Source of the DNA: Brochothrix campestris FSL F6-1037 | GTDB taxonomy: Bacteria > Bacillota > Bacilli > Lactobacillales > Listeriaceae | Direction: 5' to 3' | Assembly: GCF_000525915.1 (NCBI RefSeq) | Contig: NZ_AODH01000012.1 | Coordinates: 1-64,000, forward strand | DNA: 64,000 bases | Shown here: positions 56,454 through 64,000 of the stretch, one piece after another | How the letters are laid out: every line of letters starts with the position of its first letter | Position numbering within the stretch: the stretch's first letter is position 1 | Position numbers and translations under genes: made by a program | The notes under the pieces: generated by a model | What the model was told of the DNA's origin: nothing | Databases searched by the model: none | Seen by the model: only the letters and a program-made list of their open reading frames with translations

Positions 56454-57013
56454 TACTTAGCACCCCCTTTAGCGACACGATAATGTTGTGTGCCATAGAT
56501 AATAAAGATAAAAATAACGAGGGCTGGATGAATATAGTACAGTAAGACTGCTGCTAAAACACAGGCAATCAATGTTAAAATAAAGCCTAGGCCTTCATAA
56601 GCCTTCTTCGCAAAACGATACCCCATTAATAAAAGCATCATAAACACAACTGGCGTTACAGCCGCAATGATGCCTTGCACGATTGTTGAATGACTAAGAA
56701 CATTTGCCATCGATATAAAGGCAGCCATCGCGATTGTACTTGGTAATATATGCCAGAATACCGACCAAATAGCTCCGAGCCAACCTTTTCGTTCATAGCC
56801 CAGATGAGCTGCCATTTTTGTCGCGATTGGACCCGGCAACACATTCGCTATTGCTAACGTATTATCAAAGTCAGCTTCGTTCATCCAGTGATACTTTTTA
56901 ACTGCCTCATGTTGAAACAAGGGCATCACCGACGGACCACCACCAAAACCTAAAATACCTGTACGTAACATCGCTAACATTAACTCTAGGTAGACCTTCT
57001 TCGTTTGTTCCAT
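56453..57013 (-). CDS. Chromate transporter family protein, subunit 1
   Basis: This 186-residue CHR half protein has RTGILGFGGGPSVMPLFQHEAV and TLAIANVLPGPIATKMAAHLGYERKGWLGA. ATG 57013 follows CGGAGG by 7 bases; an upstream ATG lacks support. It forms a two-gene operon with the next gene, sharing one base. Confidence 0.9.
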   Translation of the reverse strand: MEQTKKVYLELMLAMLRTGILGFGGGPSVMPLFQHEAVKKYHWMNEADFDNTLAIANVLPGPIATKMAAHLGYERKGWLGAIWSVFWHILPSTIAMAAFISMANVLSHSTIVQGIIAAVTPVVFMMLLLMGYRFAKKAYEGLGFILTLIACVLAAVLLYYIHPALVIFIFIIYGTQHYRVAKGGAK

Positions 57014-57088
57014 GCGTTCGCCTCCGTTCACTACTCAATATCTTCATTTTAGCACTGTCAAAACTAAATTCAAAGATGGATGACATTA

Positions 57089-57122
57089 AAAAGGCACTCC
57101 AACCATTTGTTAGAGTGCCTCA
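57089..57122 (-). terminator. Terminator of the DUF2653-type gene
   Basis: AGGCACTC/GAGTGCCT with inner AAC/GTT pairing, followed by T5 on the minus strand. Confidence 0.8.
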
Positions 57123-57142
57123 GCTTATTATTTCGCTACAGT

Positions 57143-57997
57143 TTAACTAATAACTGCCGTAATACCTGTGTTTTCATTGAAATTTAATTTAATACCCATA
57201 TTAGGGTCTAAATCGGTTTCTTTTTCAGCCCAGTAGCGAATCGCTTGAATTAATGAGAAGTGATCGAGTGATTGAATGATGCTACCCGAAGTGTTTAACA
57301 CCTCTGCGCCAAAACCTTTGTTTTCGTCATAGGTCAAAGATACTTGCATTTCATACATGTTAATTTGTTTCTCGTATGAAAAGAAATCGATAACCGCATT
57401 AGAAATATTATCTTCGTTTAACACAATATCGCTATCATCAGTCGTTGCTGACGCACCACCCATTGCATTTTGATAATTGGTTTGGACTTCCTCATCACGG
57501 TTCATGTGACGAGCATCTGTATAAGCACCTGCAGATGTTGCTTGAGCTTTTTTATTTTGACGCATGCGCGAAACGAGCATGATCACAAGACGAAGAATTA
57601 CTAAAATCGCTAAAATATTAATGATCATCCCGATGATGTTACCAAACCCGCCCATGTTAGCTAATAAGCCTCCGAATAACATTCCGGCAAGTCCACCTAA
57701 CATCATTCCGCCTAAGAAACCACCGAAACGACTTTTAGCCTTCGCTTTATTGGCCGTAACTGCTTTATTTGTTGCTGCTTTGTTTGCTGCTGTTTTTGTT
57801 GAGTTTGTTTTCACCTTGTTGCTATTGGTGTTATATGAACGGTTGGTTGAACGATAACCGCCACCTCGCATTTTGGCACTCACTGTTTTGACGGCAGACG
57901 CTTGATAACTGTCTGGAGTGACAAGATTAATCATCTGAGAGCCTACTGGTGTCATTAAAATAACCACTGCTGTTAAAATACTAATAATTTTCTTCAA
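57143..57997 (-). CDS. Membrane protein with Gly-rich helices and DUF2653-like domain
   Basis: This 284-residue protein has an N-terminal signal-like helix and a low-complexity Asn/Lys/Thr/Ala region with repeated NKA-type units (about 50-90). A Gly-rich hydrophobic stretch (FGGFLGGMMLGGLAGMLFGG) resembles Tim44/YrzO-type proteins, followed by a second helix. The C-terminal domain (about 195-284) resembles DUF2653/YxcD. The combination is unusual to me; YxcD is normally a separate small protein. Function unknown. Single gene. Confidence 0.65.
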   Translation of the reverse strand: MKKIISILTAVVILMTPVGSQMINLVTPDSYQASAVKTVSAKMRGGGYRSTNRSYNTNSNKVKTNSTKTAANKAATNKAVTANKAKAKSRFGGFLGGMMLGGLAGMLFGGLLANMGGFGNIIGMIINILAILVILRLVIMLVSRMRQNKKAQATSAGAYTDARHMNRDEEVQTNYQNAMGGASATTDDSDIVLNEDNISNAVIDFFSYEKQINMYEMQVSLTYDENKGFGAEVLNTSGSIIQSLDHFSLIQAIRYWAEKETDLDPNMGIKLNFNENTGITAVIS

Positions 57998-58121
57998 AAT
58001 TTTCCCCCTTATAATTTTCTATCTGACTTTATTTTACCATCTTTAGCAACGCTTCTCAAAAGATACGAACGACAGTCTGTTTTATTTTTCTGAAATATAT
58101 TGACAGAATATTCAAAAGAGA

Positions 58122-58151
58122 TTGACATATTGTTTTTTTTGTCGCTATACT
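58122..58151 (+). promoter_or_regulatory. Promoter of the metQNI operon
   Basis: TTGACA at 58122-58127, an 18-base spacer and TATACT at 58146-58151, 45 bases before the riboswitch. Confidence 0.7.
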
Positions 58152-58195
58152 TTTAGTTATCACCTACAGTAGTAGGCCTTACAATTAAATAAGAT

Positions 58196-58352
58196 TTCTT
58201 ATCCAGAGTGGTGGAGGGACTGGCCCTATGAAACCCGGCAACCTATCAATATCAATTGATGAGGTGCTAATTCCAACAAAATCAGGTGACTGATTTTGGC
58301 AGATAAGAGAAGTAGCGTTTACCCGACTTCTCTTTTTGAGAAGTCTTTTTTA
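58196..58352 (+). promoter_or_regulatory. SAM-I (S-box) riboswitch with terminator
   Basis: The aptamer spans 58196-58311: P1 TTCTTATC/GATAAGAGAA, then the conserved AGAGTGGTGGAGGGACTGGC, the CCTATGAAACCCGGCAACC core and the AGGTGCTAATTCC segment. The terminator GACTTCTC/GAGAAGTC with T6 is at 58325-58351; AGAGAAGT at 58305-58312 can pair with its left arm as antiterminator. High S-adenosylmethionine shuts off metQNI. Confidence 0.97.
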
Positions 58353-58397
58353 TTACCTTTTTTTACCAATACACAGACAAACAGGAGGAATTATTTT

Positions 58398-59213
58398 ATG
58401 AAAAAATTGACAAAGACACTCGGTTCACTCGTTATTTTAGCAGTTTTACTCACATTGGCAGCCTGCGGTGGCGGTAGCAAAGCACTCGATGATAAAGAAG
58501 TCACAGTCGGTGTTACCGGCGGCCCCCACGAACAAATCATGAAAGAAGTTGCCAAAGTTGCTAAAAAGGATGGCGTTACCATCAAGTTAAAAGTGTTTAG
58601 TGATTACAACACACCAAATACAACTTTAGATCAAGGCGAACTTGACGCCAACAGCTTCCAGACGTTACCGTTCTTAAAAAATCAAATCAAGTCAAAAGAC
58701 TTTAAAATCACCGAAGTGTTTGCAACAGTTGCCTTCCCGCTTGGGATTTATTCTGACTCAATCAAGAGCATTGACGATATTAAGGAAGGCGATAAAATTG
58801 CCGTTCCTAATGACCCTGCCAACGAATTACGTGCCCTTCAATTATTTGAAGAAGCAGGACTTATCAAGCTGTCAGATAAAGCTGGTGAAAATACGACTAA
58901 AAAAGACATTGTTGAAAACAAATTAAACTTAGAAATCGTTGAACTTGATTCTGCTCAAGTATCAAAACACTTAGGTGAAGTAAAAGCGGCTGCGATCAAC
59001 ACAAATTTTGCCATGGGCACTGGCTTAAACATTAAAGACGATGCAATTTATCATGAGCCTTTAACTGATAACCCTTACCCTAACTATTTTGCTGTTCGTA
59101 TCGAAAATAAAGATGATGCGATTGTTAAAAAGTTAAAAAAATACTACCACTCTGACGAAGTTAAAGCGTATATCGCTAAACAATTCAAAGGATCAGTTGT
59201 TACAACATGGTAA
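58398..59213 (+). CDS. metQ: Methionine-binding lipoprotein MetQ
   Basis: This 271-residue NlpA-family receptor has signal MKKLTKTLGSLVILAVLL and lipobox LAAC. Conserved features: VTVGVTGGPHEQIMKEV, GELDANSFQTLPFL and AVPNDPANELRALQLFEEAGLI. ATG 58398 follows CAGGAGG; a longer frame runs back through the riboswitch and is rejected. First gene of the S-box-controlled operon. Confidence 0.96.
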   Translation: MKKLTKTLGSLVILAVLLTLAACGGGSKALDDKEVTVGVTGGPHEQIMKEVAKVAKKDGVTIKLKVFSDYNTPNTTLDQGELDANSFQTLPFLKNQIKSKDFKITEVFATVAFPLGIYSDSIKSIDDIKEGDKIAVPNDPANELRALQLFEEAGLIKLSDKAGENTTKKDIVENKLNLEIVELDSAQVSKHLGEVKAAAINTNFAMGTGLNIKDDAIYHEPLTDNPYPNYFAVRIENKDDAIVKKLKKYYHSDEVKAYIAKQFKGSVVTTW

Positions 59214-59233
59214 TGATATAGGGGGACGAGAGC

Positions 59234-60256
59234 ATGATTGAACTTAAAAACATTTCAAAAGACTATACTGTCGATAAAAAAGTGATTACAGCTTTAAAAG
59301 ACGTCTCCGTCCAAGTTAATGCTGGTGAAATATATGGGGTAATTGGCTACAGCGGTGCCGGCAAGAGCACGCTCATCCGCTGTATTAACCTGCTAGAAAC
59401 ACCCACTACAGGGCAAGTTTTCATTGACGGTGTTAATTTACAAGTCTTAGATAAAATCGCCTTACGTCAAGCACGCCAAAAAATCGGAATGATCTTTCAA
59501 GGCTACAATCTCTTAACAACGGCCACTGTTTATGACAACATTGCGATTCCGTTAAAATTAACAGGTCTATCAAAAGAAGTCATCGCTGAGCGCGTTGAAA
59601 AATATTTAGGCATTGTCGGTCTTAGCGATCGAGCTACCGCTTACCCAGCACAACTATCGGGCGGACAAAAACAGCGGGTGGCGATTGCCCGTGCGCTCTC
59701 TCACGAACCTGAAATTTTACTTAGTGATGAGGCAACCAGTGCACTTGATCCAAATACAACCGAATCAATTTTAGCGTTACTGCTCGAAATTAATGAAAAA
59801 CTCGGCCTCACTATCTTTTTAATTACACATGAACTGAGTGTGATTCAACGCCTATGTGATCGAGTAGCTGTGATGGAAAACGGTGAAATTGTCGAACAAG
59901 GAACAGTCGTCGAAGTGTTTACACAACCACGCTCAACTGTTACAAAAAGTTTCTTGAAAAATTCAGCGAAGTATAAAATCCCTGAAAAAATCGTCGGCGC
60001 GTTTGATCAAACAGGTGTCTTAATCCAATGTACCTTCGTCGGTGATGCAGCAAGTCAACCGGCTTTAGCTTATGTTAGTAAACATTTTAATGTCGTCCCA
60101 AATATTATCGCTGGTGGCATCGATCAATTTAAAAACGAAGCGATTGGGAATTTGATTGTCCACTTAGAAGGTCGCACAGCTGACATTACTAACACAATTA
60201 CCTATTTAGAAAGCCAAGCCATTATCGTTACGAAAGAAGGTGTCCTTAATGTCTAA
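59234..60256 (+). CDS. metN: Methionine ABC transporter ATPase MetN
   Basis: This 340-residue protein has Walker A GYSGAGKST (about residues 38-46), signature LSGGQKQR and Walker B LLSDEATSALD. A C-terminal NIL/ACT-like domain (about 265-340) gives methionine trans-inhibition in homologues. It starts 20 bases after metQ and overlaps metI by 8 bases. Confidence 0.95.
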   Translation: MIELKNISKDYTVDKKVITALKDVSVQVNAGEIYGVIGYSGAGKSTLIRCINLLETPTTGQVFIDGVNLQVLDKIALRQARQKIGMIFQGYNLLTTATVYDNIAIPLKLTGLSKEVIAERVEKYLGIVGLSDRATAYPAQLSGGQKQRVAIARALSHEPEILLSDEATSALDPNTTESILALLLEINEKLGLTIFLITHELSVIQRLCDRVAVMENGEIVEQGTVVEVFTQPRSTVTKSFLKNSAKYKIPEKIVGAFDQTGVLIQCTFVGDAASQPALAYVSKHFNVVPNIIAGGIDQFKNEAIGNLIVHLEGRTADITNTITYLESQAIIVTKEGVLNV

Positions 60257-60907
60257 TTTTTTCTCTGAATGGGGCCCACGATTCTCGAAGGGTTGATTGC
60301 AACTTTACAAATGACTGCTATCTCACTCGTTATCTCGGTGATTTTAGGCGTGCCACTGGCGATTTTATTAGTACTTACACGTAAAGGTGGACACGCTGAA
60401 AATAAAATCACTTACACGATTGCCAATGCGATTATTAATATTATTCGCTCGATTCCCTTTATCATTCTGCTCTTCTTTTTGATTCCGTTCACAAAGTTAG
60501 TTGCCGGCACAACTATTGGAGTACAAGGGGTAATCGTACCGTTAGTTGTGTACTGTGCTCCCTATATCGCCCGTTTAATTGAATCAGCCTTATTAGAGGT
60601 TGATAAAGGGGTTGTTGAGGCCTATCAATCAATGGGTATCGCGACTTGGAAAATCATCTGGTTCGTGATGGTGCGTGAATCACGTTCAGCCATTATTCTA
60701 GGCTTAACCATTGCTACGATTGGTTTAATTGGTGCAACAGCAATGGCCGGTTTTGTTGGTGCTGGTGGACTTGGCGACTTAGCGTATCAATTCGGTTACC
60801 TCCGCTTCCAGCCAGGAATGATGTATGTCACCTTAATTCTCTTAATTATTATCGTTCAACTTCTGCAATCAGCCGGTAGCCTCATTGCCCGCCGCCTAAA
60901 GAAGTAA
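60249..60907 (+). CDS. metI: Methionine ABC transporter permease MetI, frameshifted near the start
   Basis: The permease has about 219 residues and five helices. ATG 60249 overlaps the metN stop (ATGTCTAA) and reads MSNFFSEWG. A G4 run at 60271-60274 appears to lack one G; with it the frame continues PTILEGLIATLQMTAISL. The EAA loop is EAYQSMGIATWKIIWFVMVRES. This completes metQNI. Confidence 0.92.
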
Positions 60908-60935
60908 ACATTGTTTTATTAAAAATAATACGAGA

Positions 60936-60970
60936 TAAAAAGCGCTAAGCAAAACGATTGCTTAGCGCTT
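60936..60970. terminator. Hairpin after metI abutting repeat copy 3
   Basis: AAGCGCTAAGC/GCTTAGCGCTT pairs perfectly around 9-10 bases. T5 is present on the minus side only; on the + side the repeat begins directly (CAGATTGTAG), so the expected metI T-tract is missing. Confidence 0.75.
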
Positions 60971-61282
60971 CAGATTGTAGAGAAAGTCGAATTAAATTGC
61001 GTTTACTTTGAACATTAGTTCAAGTGACTTTGGCTACAAGATAACTTGACTGAAAAGAAACGTTGTTATATCCTCGCGTTTAATCAGCTAACTTCTATGA
61101 TATTTCATGGAAAAGTAGTGACGGGAAATAGTCGAGACGTTATTTTCTCCAAACATTGCAGTTTAGAACGGCTTTAAATTACTTTCGTACTAGTAGGCAC
61201 GATGAGCGAGTGACGGAACGCGTACTGATGGTACGTAATCCCGAGCGAACAAGTCGTAACGACCTAGAACAGCGTTTATCTT
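60971..61282 (+). repeat. Dispersed structured repeat, copy 3 (full length)
   Basis: This 312-base element fills most of the 60908-61350 gap. In order it has the left inverted-repeat module (TTGTAGAGAAAGTCGAA at 60975-60991 against GACTTTGGCTACAA at 61026-61039), GACTGAAAAGAAACGTTG, GACGGGAAATAGTCGAGACG, GCAGTTTAGAACGGC, a CTAG/CTAG-centred long-range stem, GCGTACTGATGGTACGT and the end block GACCTAGAACAGCGTTTATC. No frame of useful length. The rpiR-type regulator promoter follows (TATACT near 61309). Confidence 0.82.
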
Positions 61283-61350
61283 TTATAGCAGGACTTCCAT
61301 GTTTACGCTATACTAAAGCTATCTAGTGTCACGCTGAAAGGAGATCCTCG

Positions 61351-62148
61351 ATGAACACAATGACCTTAGCTAATCGAATTGCCCGCAATTCTCGTGTCTT
61401 ATCTAATAACGAACAAAAGATAGCTGATTATTTTCTTCACAATACCACGTCTGTCACGACCGCTTCAATCAGCACGTTATCTCAGGAGATTGGTACCTCG
61501 AATGCAGCAATTTCGCGATTTTGTCATAAGTTAGAATACCGTAGCTTTGCTGAACTAAAAACAATGTTATTACAAGAAACTGCCGTTGATACCGCTATCT
61601 TAGGTTCCAACCAAATTGTCTCGTACTACAACCAAATCTTGCAATCATCAGCTGCCCTCCTTGAATCAAAAGCCTTGATTGAATTCATTAATCATATCAA
61701 ATCCGCCCAACGTATTCTCGTGTGTGGCATTGGCAGTTCAGGTTTAAGCGCAATTGAGTTTAAAAATCATTTAAGTCGGATGGGTATTAGTATCGATGCT
61801 GAAACTGATCCTCATCAAATGGTCATGCGCGCCAGTCTTCTCACAAAAAACGACCTCTTAGTCGTCATTTCAAATTCAGGTACAACAGAAGCCATCATCC
61901 GTGCCTCCGAGTTTGCTAAAGCGAATCAAGCGACTATTTTCGCCTTAACGATTAAAGATTATACCGCACTCACTAACAGTTGTGACGGCGTCCTCTTTAC
62001 ATCAAGCATTGTTCCCATTGCCGATGAGCGTTTTATCAATAGCCAACTATCGATTCACTTTATCTTCGATGTCATCTATTATCGTTTATTAGAAGATAAG
62101 ACCTTCAAAGCGAATCGTGACCTGACGTTAGCTACTTTAAAGAAATAA
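61351..62148 (+). CDS. RpiR/MurR-family regulator with SIS domain
   Basis: This 265-residue protein has an HTH_6 domain at residues 1-75 (LSNNEQKIADYFLHN, TLSQEIGTSNAAISRFCHKL) and a SIS sugar-phosphate domain at about 105-240 (RILVCGIGSSGLSAIEFKNHL, VVISNSGTTEAII). Ribosome binding site AAAGGAG. It is convergent to nanE and the PTS gene and probably controls them in response to an amino-sugar phosphate. Confidence 0.9.
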   Translation: MNTMTLANRIARNSRVLSNNEQKIADYFLHNTTSVTTASISTLSQEIGTSNAAISRFCHKLEYRSFAELKTMLLQETAVDTAILGSNQIVSYYNQILQSSAALLESKALIEFINHIKSAQRILVCGIGSSGLSAIEFKNHLSRMGISIDAETDPHQMVMRASLLTKNDLLVVISNSGTTEAIIRASEFAKANQATIFALTIKDYTALTNSCDGVLFTSSIVPIADERFINSQLSIHFIFDVIYYRLLEDKTFKANRDLTLATLKK

Positions 62149-62182
62149 AAACACCGCTACCATTAGGTAGCGGTGTTTATTT
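62149..62182. terminator. Bidirectional terminator
   Basis: AACACCGCTACC-ATTA-GGTAGCGGTGTT is flanked by A5 and TTATTT, between convergent rpiR-type and nanE genes. Confidence 0.88.
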
Positions 62183-62185
62183 AAC

Positions 62186-62878
62186 CTACTGTACTTCGTT
62201 CATCTCTGCTACAAATGTTTCCGTTATCAATTTAGGACGTGTAATCGCACTACCGACTACGATCGCATGAACGCCCAATTCTTTACAACGTTTCGCTTTC
62301 GCTGGTGTATCCACATGACCTTCTGCAATAATCGGCACTGATAAGGTTGCCAAAATTTCTTTTAGACGACTAAAGTCATCATCTTCGATATTATCACCAG
62401 ACGACTGTTCAGTGTAACCCATTAATGTCGTTGAAACACAGTCAAACCCTAATTTTTCGGCTGTGATTGCCTCTGCGATTGTTGCCGTATCTGCCATCAA
62501 TAACACATCAGGGTATTTCGCTTTTATGTTCGTCATCAATTGTGCTAATGTTTCACCATTCGGTCGAAGACGATCAGTCGCATCTAAGGCAATCATCTCA
62601 CAGCCAGTCACCATCAGTTCATCAATTTCAGACATCGTCGCTGTAATAAACACCTGCGAATCTGGGTAATCCCGTTTAACAATGCCAATAACAGGCAAAT
62701 TAGTATTTTTTTTAATTTCAATAATATCTACCTGTGAGTTCGCACGAATACCCACAGCCCCACCTAATTCAGCTGCGACAGCCAGTCTCCCCATAATATA
62801 TGCACTATGAAGTGGTTCATCAGGTAATGCCTGACACGATACAATTAAACCTTTTTTTACACGTTCTAACATATTCAT
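62186..62878 (-). CDS. nanE: N-acetylmannosamine-6-phosphate 2-epimerase
   Basis: This 230-residue TIM-barrel enzyme converts ManNAc-6-P to GlcNAc-6-P. Family motifs: GLIVSCQALPDEPLHSA, VGIRANS, PVIGIVKRDYPDS, IALDATDRLRP and VPIIAEGHVDTPAKAKRC. Catalytic Lys and Glu positions are present. ATG 62878 is one base after the PTS stop, with GGAGG inside the PTS gene end, so translation is coupled. It points to sialic acid or ManNAc use. Confidence 0.94.
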   Translation of the reverse strand: MNMLERVKKGLIVSCQALPDEPLHSAYIMGRLAVAAELGGAVGIRANSQVDIIEIKKNTNLPVIGIVKRDYPDSQVFITATMSEIDELMVTGCEMIALDATDRLRPNGETLAQLMTNIKAKYPDVLLMADTATIAEAITAEKLGFDCVSTTLMGYTEQSSGDNIEDDDFSRLKEILATLSVPIIAEGHVDTPAKAKRCKELGVHAIVVGSAITRPKLITETFVAEMNEVQ

Positions 62879-62879
62879 T

Positions 62880-64000
62880 TTATTCCGCCTCCATCAATTC
62901 TTCAATTTCATTTTTAACAACAGTCACTTGTGGTCCATAGATTACTTGAATACCACGACCGTTTTTCACAATCCCATTGCTACCAGTTGTTTTCAACTGC
63001 TCATCATCAACCAATCTTTCATCTCGGACAGTGACACGTAAACGTGTGGCACAACAATCAACGGTATCGAGGTTATCTAATCCCCCTAAGCCCGCAATAA
63101 TGGCTAATGCACGATTAGACCCTTCAACTTTAGCTGCCTTCACTAACTTAGCTTCACGCCCAGGCGTCTTGAAGTTGAATTTTTTAATGAGGAACATGAA
63201 GGTAAAGTAGTAGAGACAAAACCAGACAATGCCGATGAAAATAACATATAGCCAGTTCGTTTTAGCTTCGCCTTGTAACACACCGAACAGTATAAAGTCG
63301 ATAAAACCACCAGAGAATGTTTGACCAATCGTAATGTTGAATAAATCAGCCATCATAAAAGCCAGCCCATCAAAGAAGGCATGAACCACATATAAGGCCG
63401 GCGCCACAAACAAGAATGAAAATTCTAACGGCTCTGTAATTCCTGTTAAAAAAGAAGTGATTGCTGCTGATAACATTAACCCACCAACAATTTTTTTATT
63501 CTCTGGTTTCGCACAGCGATAAATCGCTAATGCCGCCCCAATCAATCCGAACATCATCGTAATAAAACGACCTGACATGAAACGTGATGTGCCTTCATAA
63601 AACTGTGTCACTGTTGGATCAGCCAATTGGGCAAAGAAAATGTTTTGTGTTCCTTGCACTAACTGACCGCCAACTTCTAAACTACCACCTAATGCTGTTT
63701 GCCAAAATGGCAGATAGAAAATATGATGCAGTCCAAATGGCCCTAATAAGCGTAATATAAATCCGAAGAAAAAGGTACCAATAGCCCCTGTGGCATTGAC
63801 AATATCGCCCACTTTAAATATTCCCGATTGGAAGATGGGCCAAACAAAGTACATCACTACGCCAACAAAAATCGCGGTAAAAGCAGTCACAATCGGTACA
63901 AAGCGTGAACCTCCAAAAAAGCCAATGACCTGTGGCAATTCAATTTTATTGAAGCGATTATGTAATAAGGCCGTAATAATACCAATGACTAAACCACCAA
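62880..64000 (-). CDS. PTS amino-sugar transporter EIICB (5' part beyond the window)
   Basis: At least 373 residues; the start lies outside the window, and the frame runs open to base 64000. The EIIC membrane domain of the glucose family comes first (HHIFYLPFWQTALGG, SGRFITMMFGLIGAALAIY, GITEPLEFSFLFVAP). The EIIB domain follows with phospho-Cys motif DCCATRLRVTV. No EIIA is attached. With nanE and the RpiR regulator the substrate is probably an N-acetylated amino sugar such as ManNAc or a related compound. Confidence 0.88.
   Translation of the reverse strand, partial: GGLVIGIITALLHNRFNKIELPQVIGFFGGSRFVPIVTAFTAIFVGVVMYFVWPIFQSGIFKVGDIVNATGAIGTFFFGFILRLLGPFGLHHIFYLPFWQTALGGSLEVGGQLVQGTQNIFFAQLADPTVTQFYEGTSRFMSGRFITMMFGLIGAALAIYRCAKPENKKIVGGLMLSAAITSFLTGITEPLEFSFLFVAPALYVVHAFFDGLAFMMADLFNITIGQTFSGGFIDFILFGVLQGEAKTNWLYVIFIGIVWFCLYYFTFMFLIKKFNFKTPGREAKLVKAAKVEGSNRALAIIAGLGGLDNLDTVDCCATRLRVTVRDERLVDDEQLKTTGSNGIVKNGRGIQVIYGPQVTVVKNEIEELMEAE

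Noticed and set aside
58296-58397. Longer N-terminus for metQ starting upstream
   Set aside because: The extension reads through the SAM riboswitch terminator; ATG 58398 has AGGAGG and a proper lipoprotein signal.
1-64000. Insertion sequences, prophage, tRNA or rRNA genes
   Set aside because: I saw no transposase, integrase, phage structural gene, tRNA cloverleaf or rRNA segment on either strand.

Overview
The window is low-GC Firmicute (Bacilli) DNA: strong AGGAGG-type ribosome binding sites, TTGACA/TATAAT promoters, lipoprotein signal peptides, a class III fructose-1,6-bisphosphatase, GbuABC-type betaine uptake, a dha phosphotransferase operon, an S-box riboswitch, and CodY-, CcpA-, Fur- and MntR-type sites. 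The gene set fits Listeriaceae (Brochothrix is my best guess) or a related Lactobacillales genome. No rRNA, tRNA, CRISPR array, phage or IS transposase is visible. It reads as ordinary chromosome rich in transporters.

Layout. 0.3-2.5 kb: lactate/2-hydroxyacid dehydrogenase coupled to an aminotransferase. 2.5-5.1 kb: YfhO-type membrane protein. 5.4-7.7 kb: copper genes ycnJ-ycnI, preceded by a tiny Cys-rich leader ORF. 7.9-12.2 kb: oxidoreductase, DUF2187, cold-shock protein, a candidate small RNA, fbp and DUF3899. 12.3-20.2 kb: oligopeptide ABC operon oppBCDF-oppA plus a second oppA, with a 26-residue membrane peptide gene on the opposite strand between the two oppA genes. 20.7-29.7 kb: unknown membrane protein, phosphatase, small alarmone synthetase, purine deaminase and permease, azlCD, a YcgR/YcgQ pair, YisL. 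29.7-35.7 kb: PstS lipoprotein, L,D-transpeptidase, LysM-3D wall protein, Fur-controlled heme monooxygenase, DUF1149, orphan NlpA lipoprotein. 35.7-42.2 kb: gbuABC, glyoxalase, tyrosine phosphatase, dhaKLM. 42.4-51.7 kb: unknown basic protein, manganese-type ABC operon, three tandem oppA paralogues. 51.7-58 kb: amino acid permease, sigma-54, PadR regulator, VanZ protein, chromate transporter pair, DUF2653-type protein. 58.1-64 kb: S-box metQNI, RpiR regulator, nanE and an EIICB PTS gene cut by the window end.

Much of the content points to amino acid and peptide scavenging: five OppA-type receptors with one opp core, methionine uptake, AzlCD and an APC permease. CodY-like boxes lie in front of the opp operon and two oppA paralogues. 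Purine, betaine, copper, manganese, iron and amino-sugar functions follow in compact, separately controlled operons.

Two features cut across the window. First, a previously unfamiliar dispersed intergenic repeat, about 310 nt when full length, with conserved inverted-repeat modules, occurs as three long copies, two solo 60-70 nt modules and one remnant. Wherever the left end is visible it directly abuts a transcription-terminator-like hairpin. Second, at least 15 frameshifts in 13 genes sit at or near homopolymer runs, which more probably reflects base-calling error than real gene decay. Affected genes are listed over their reconstructed full spans.
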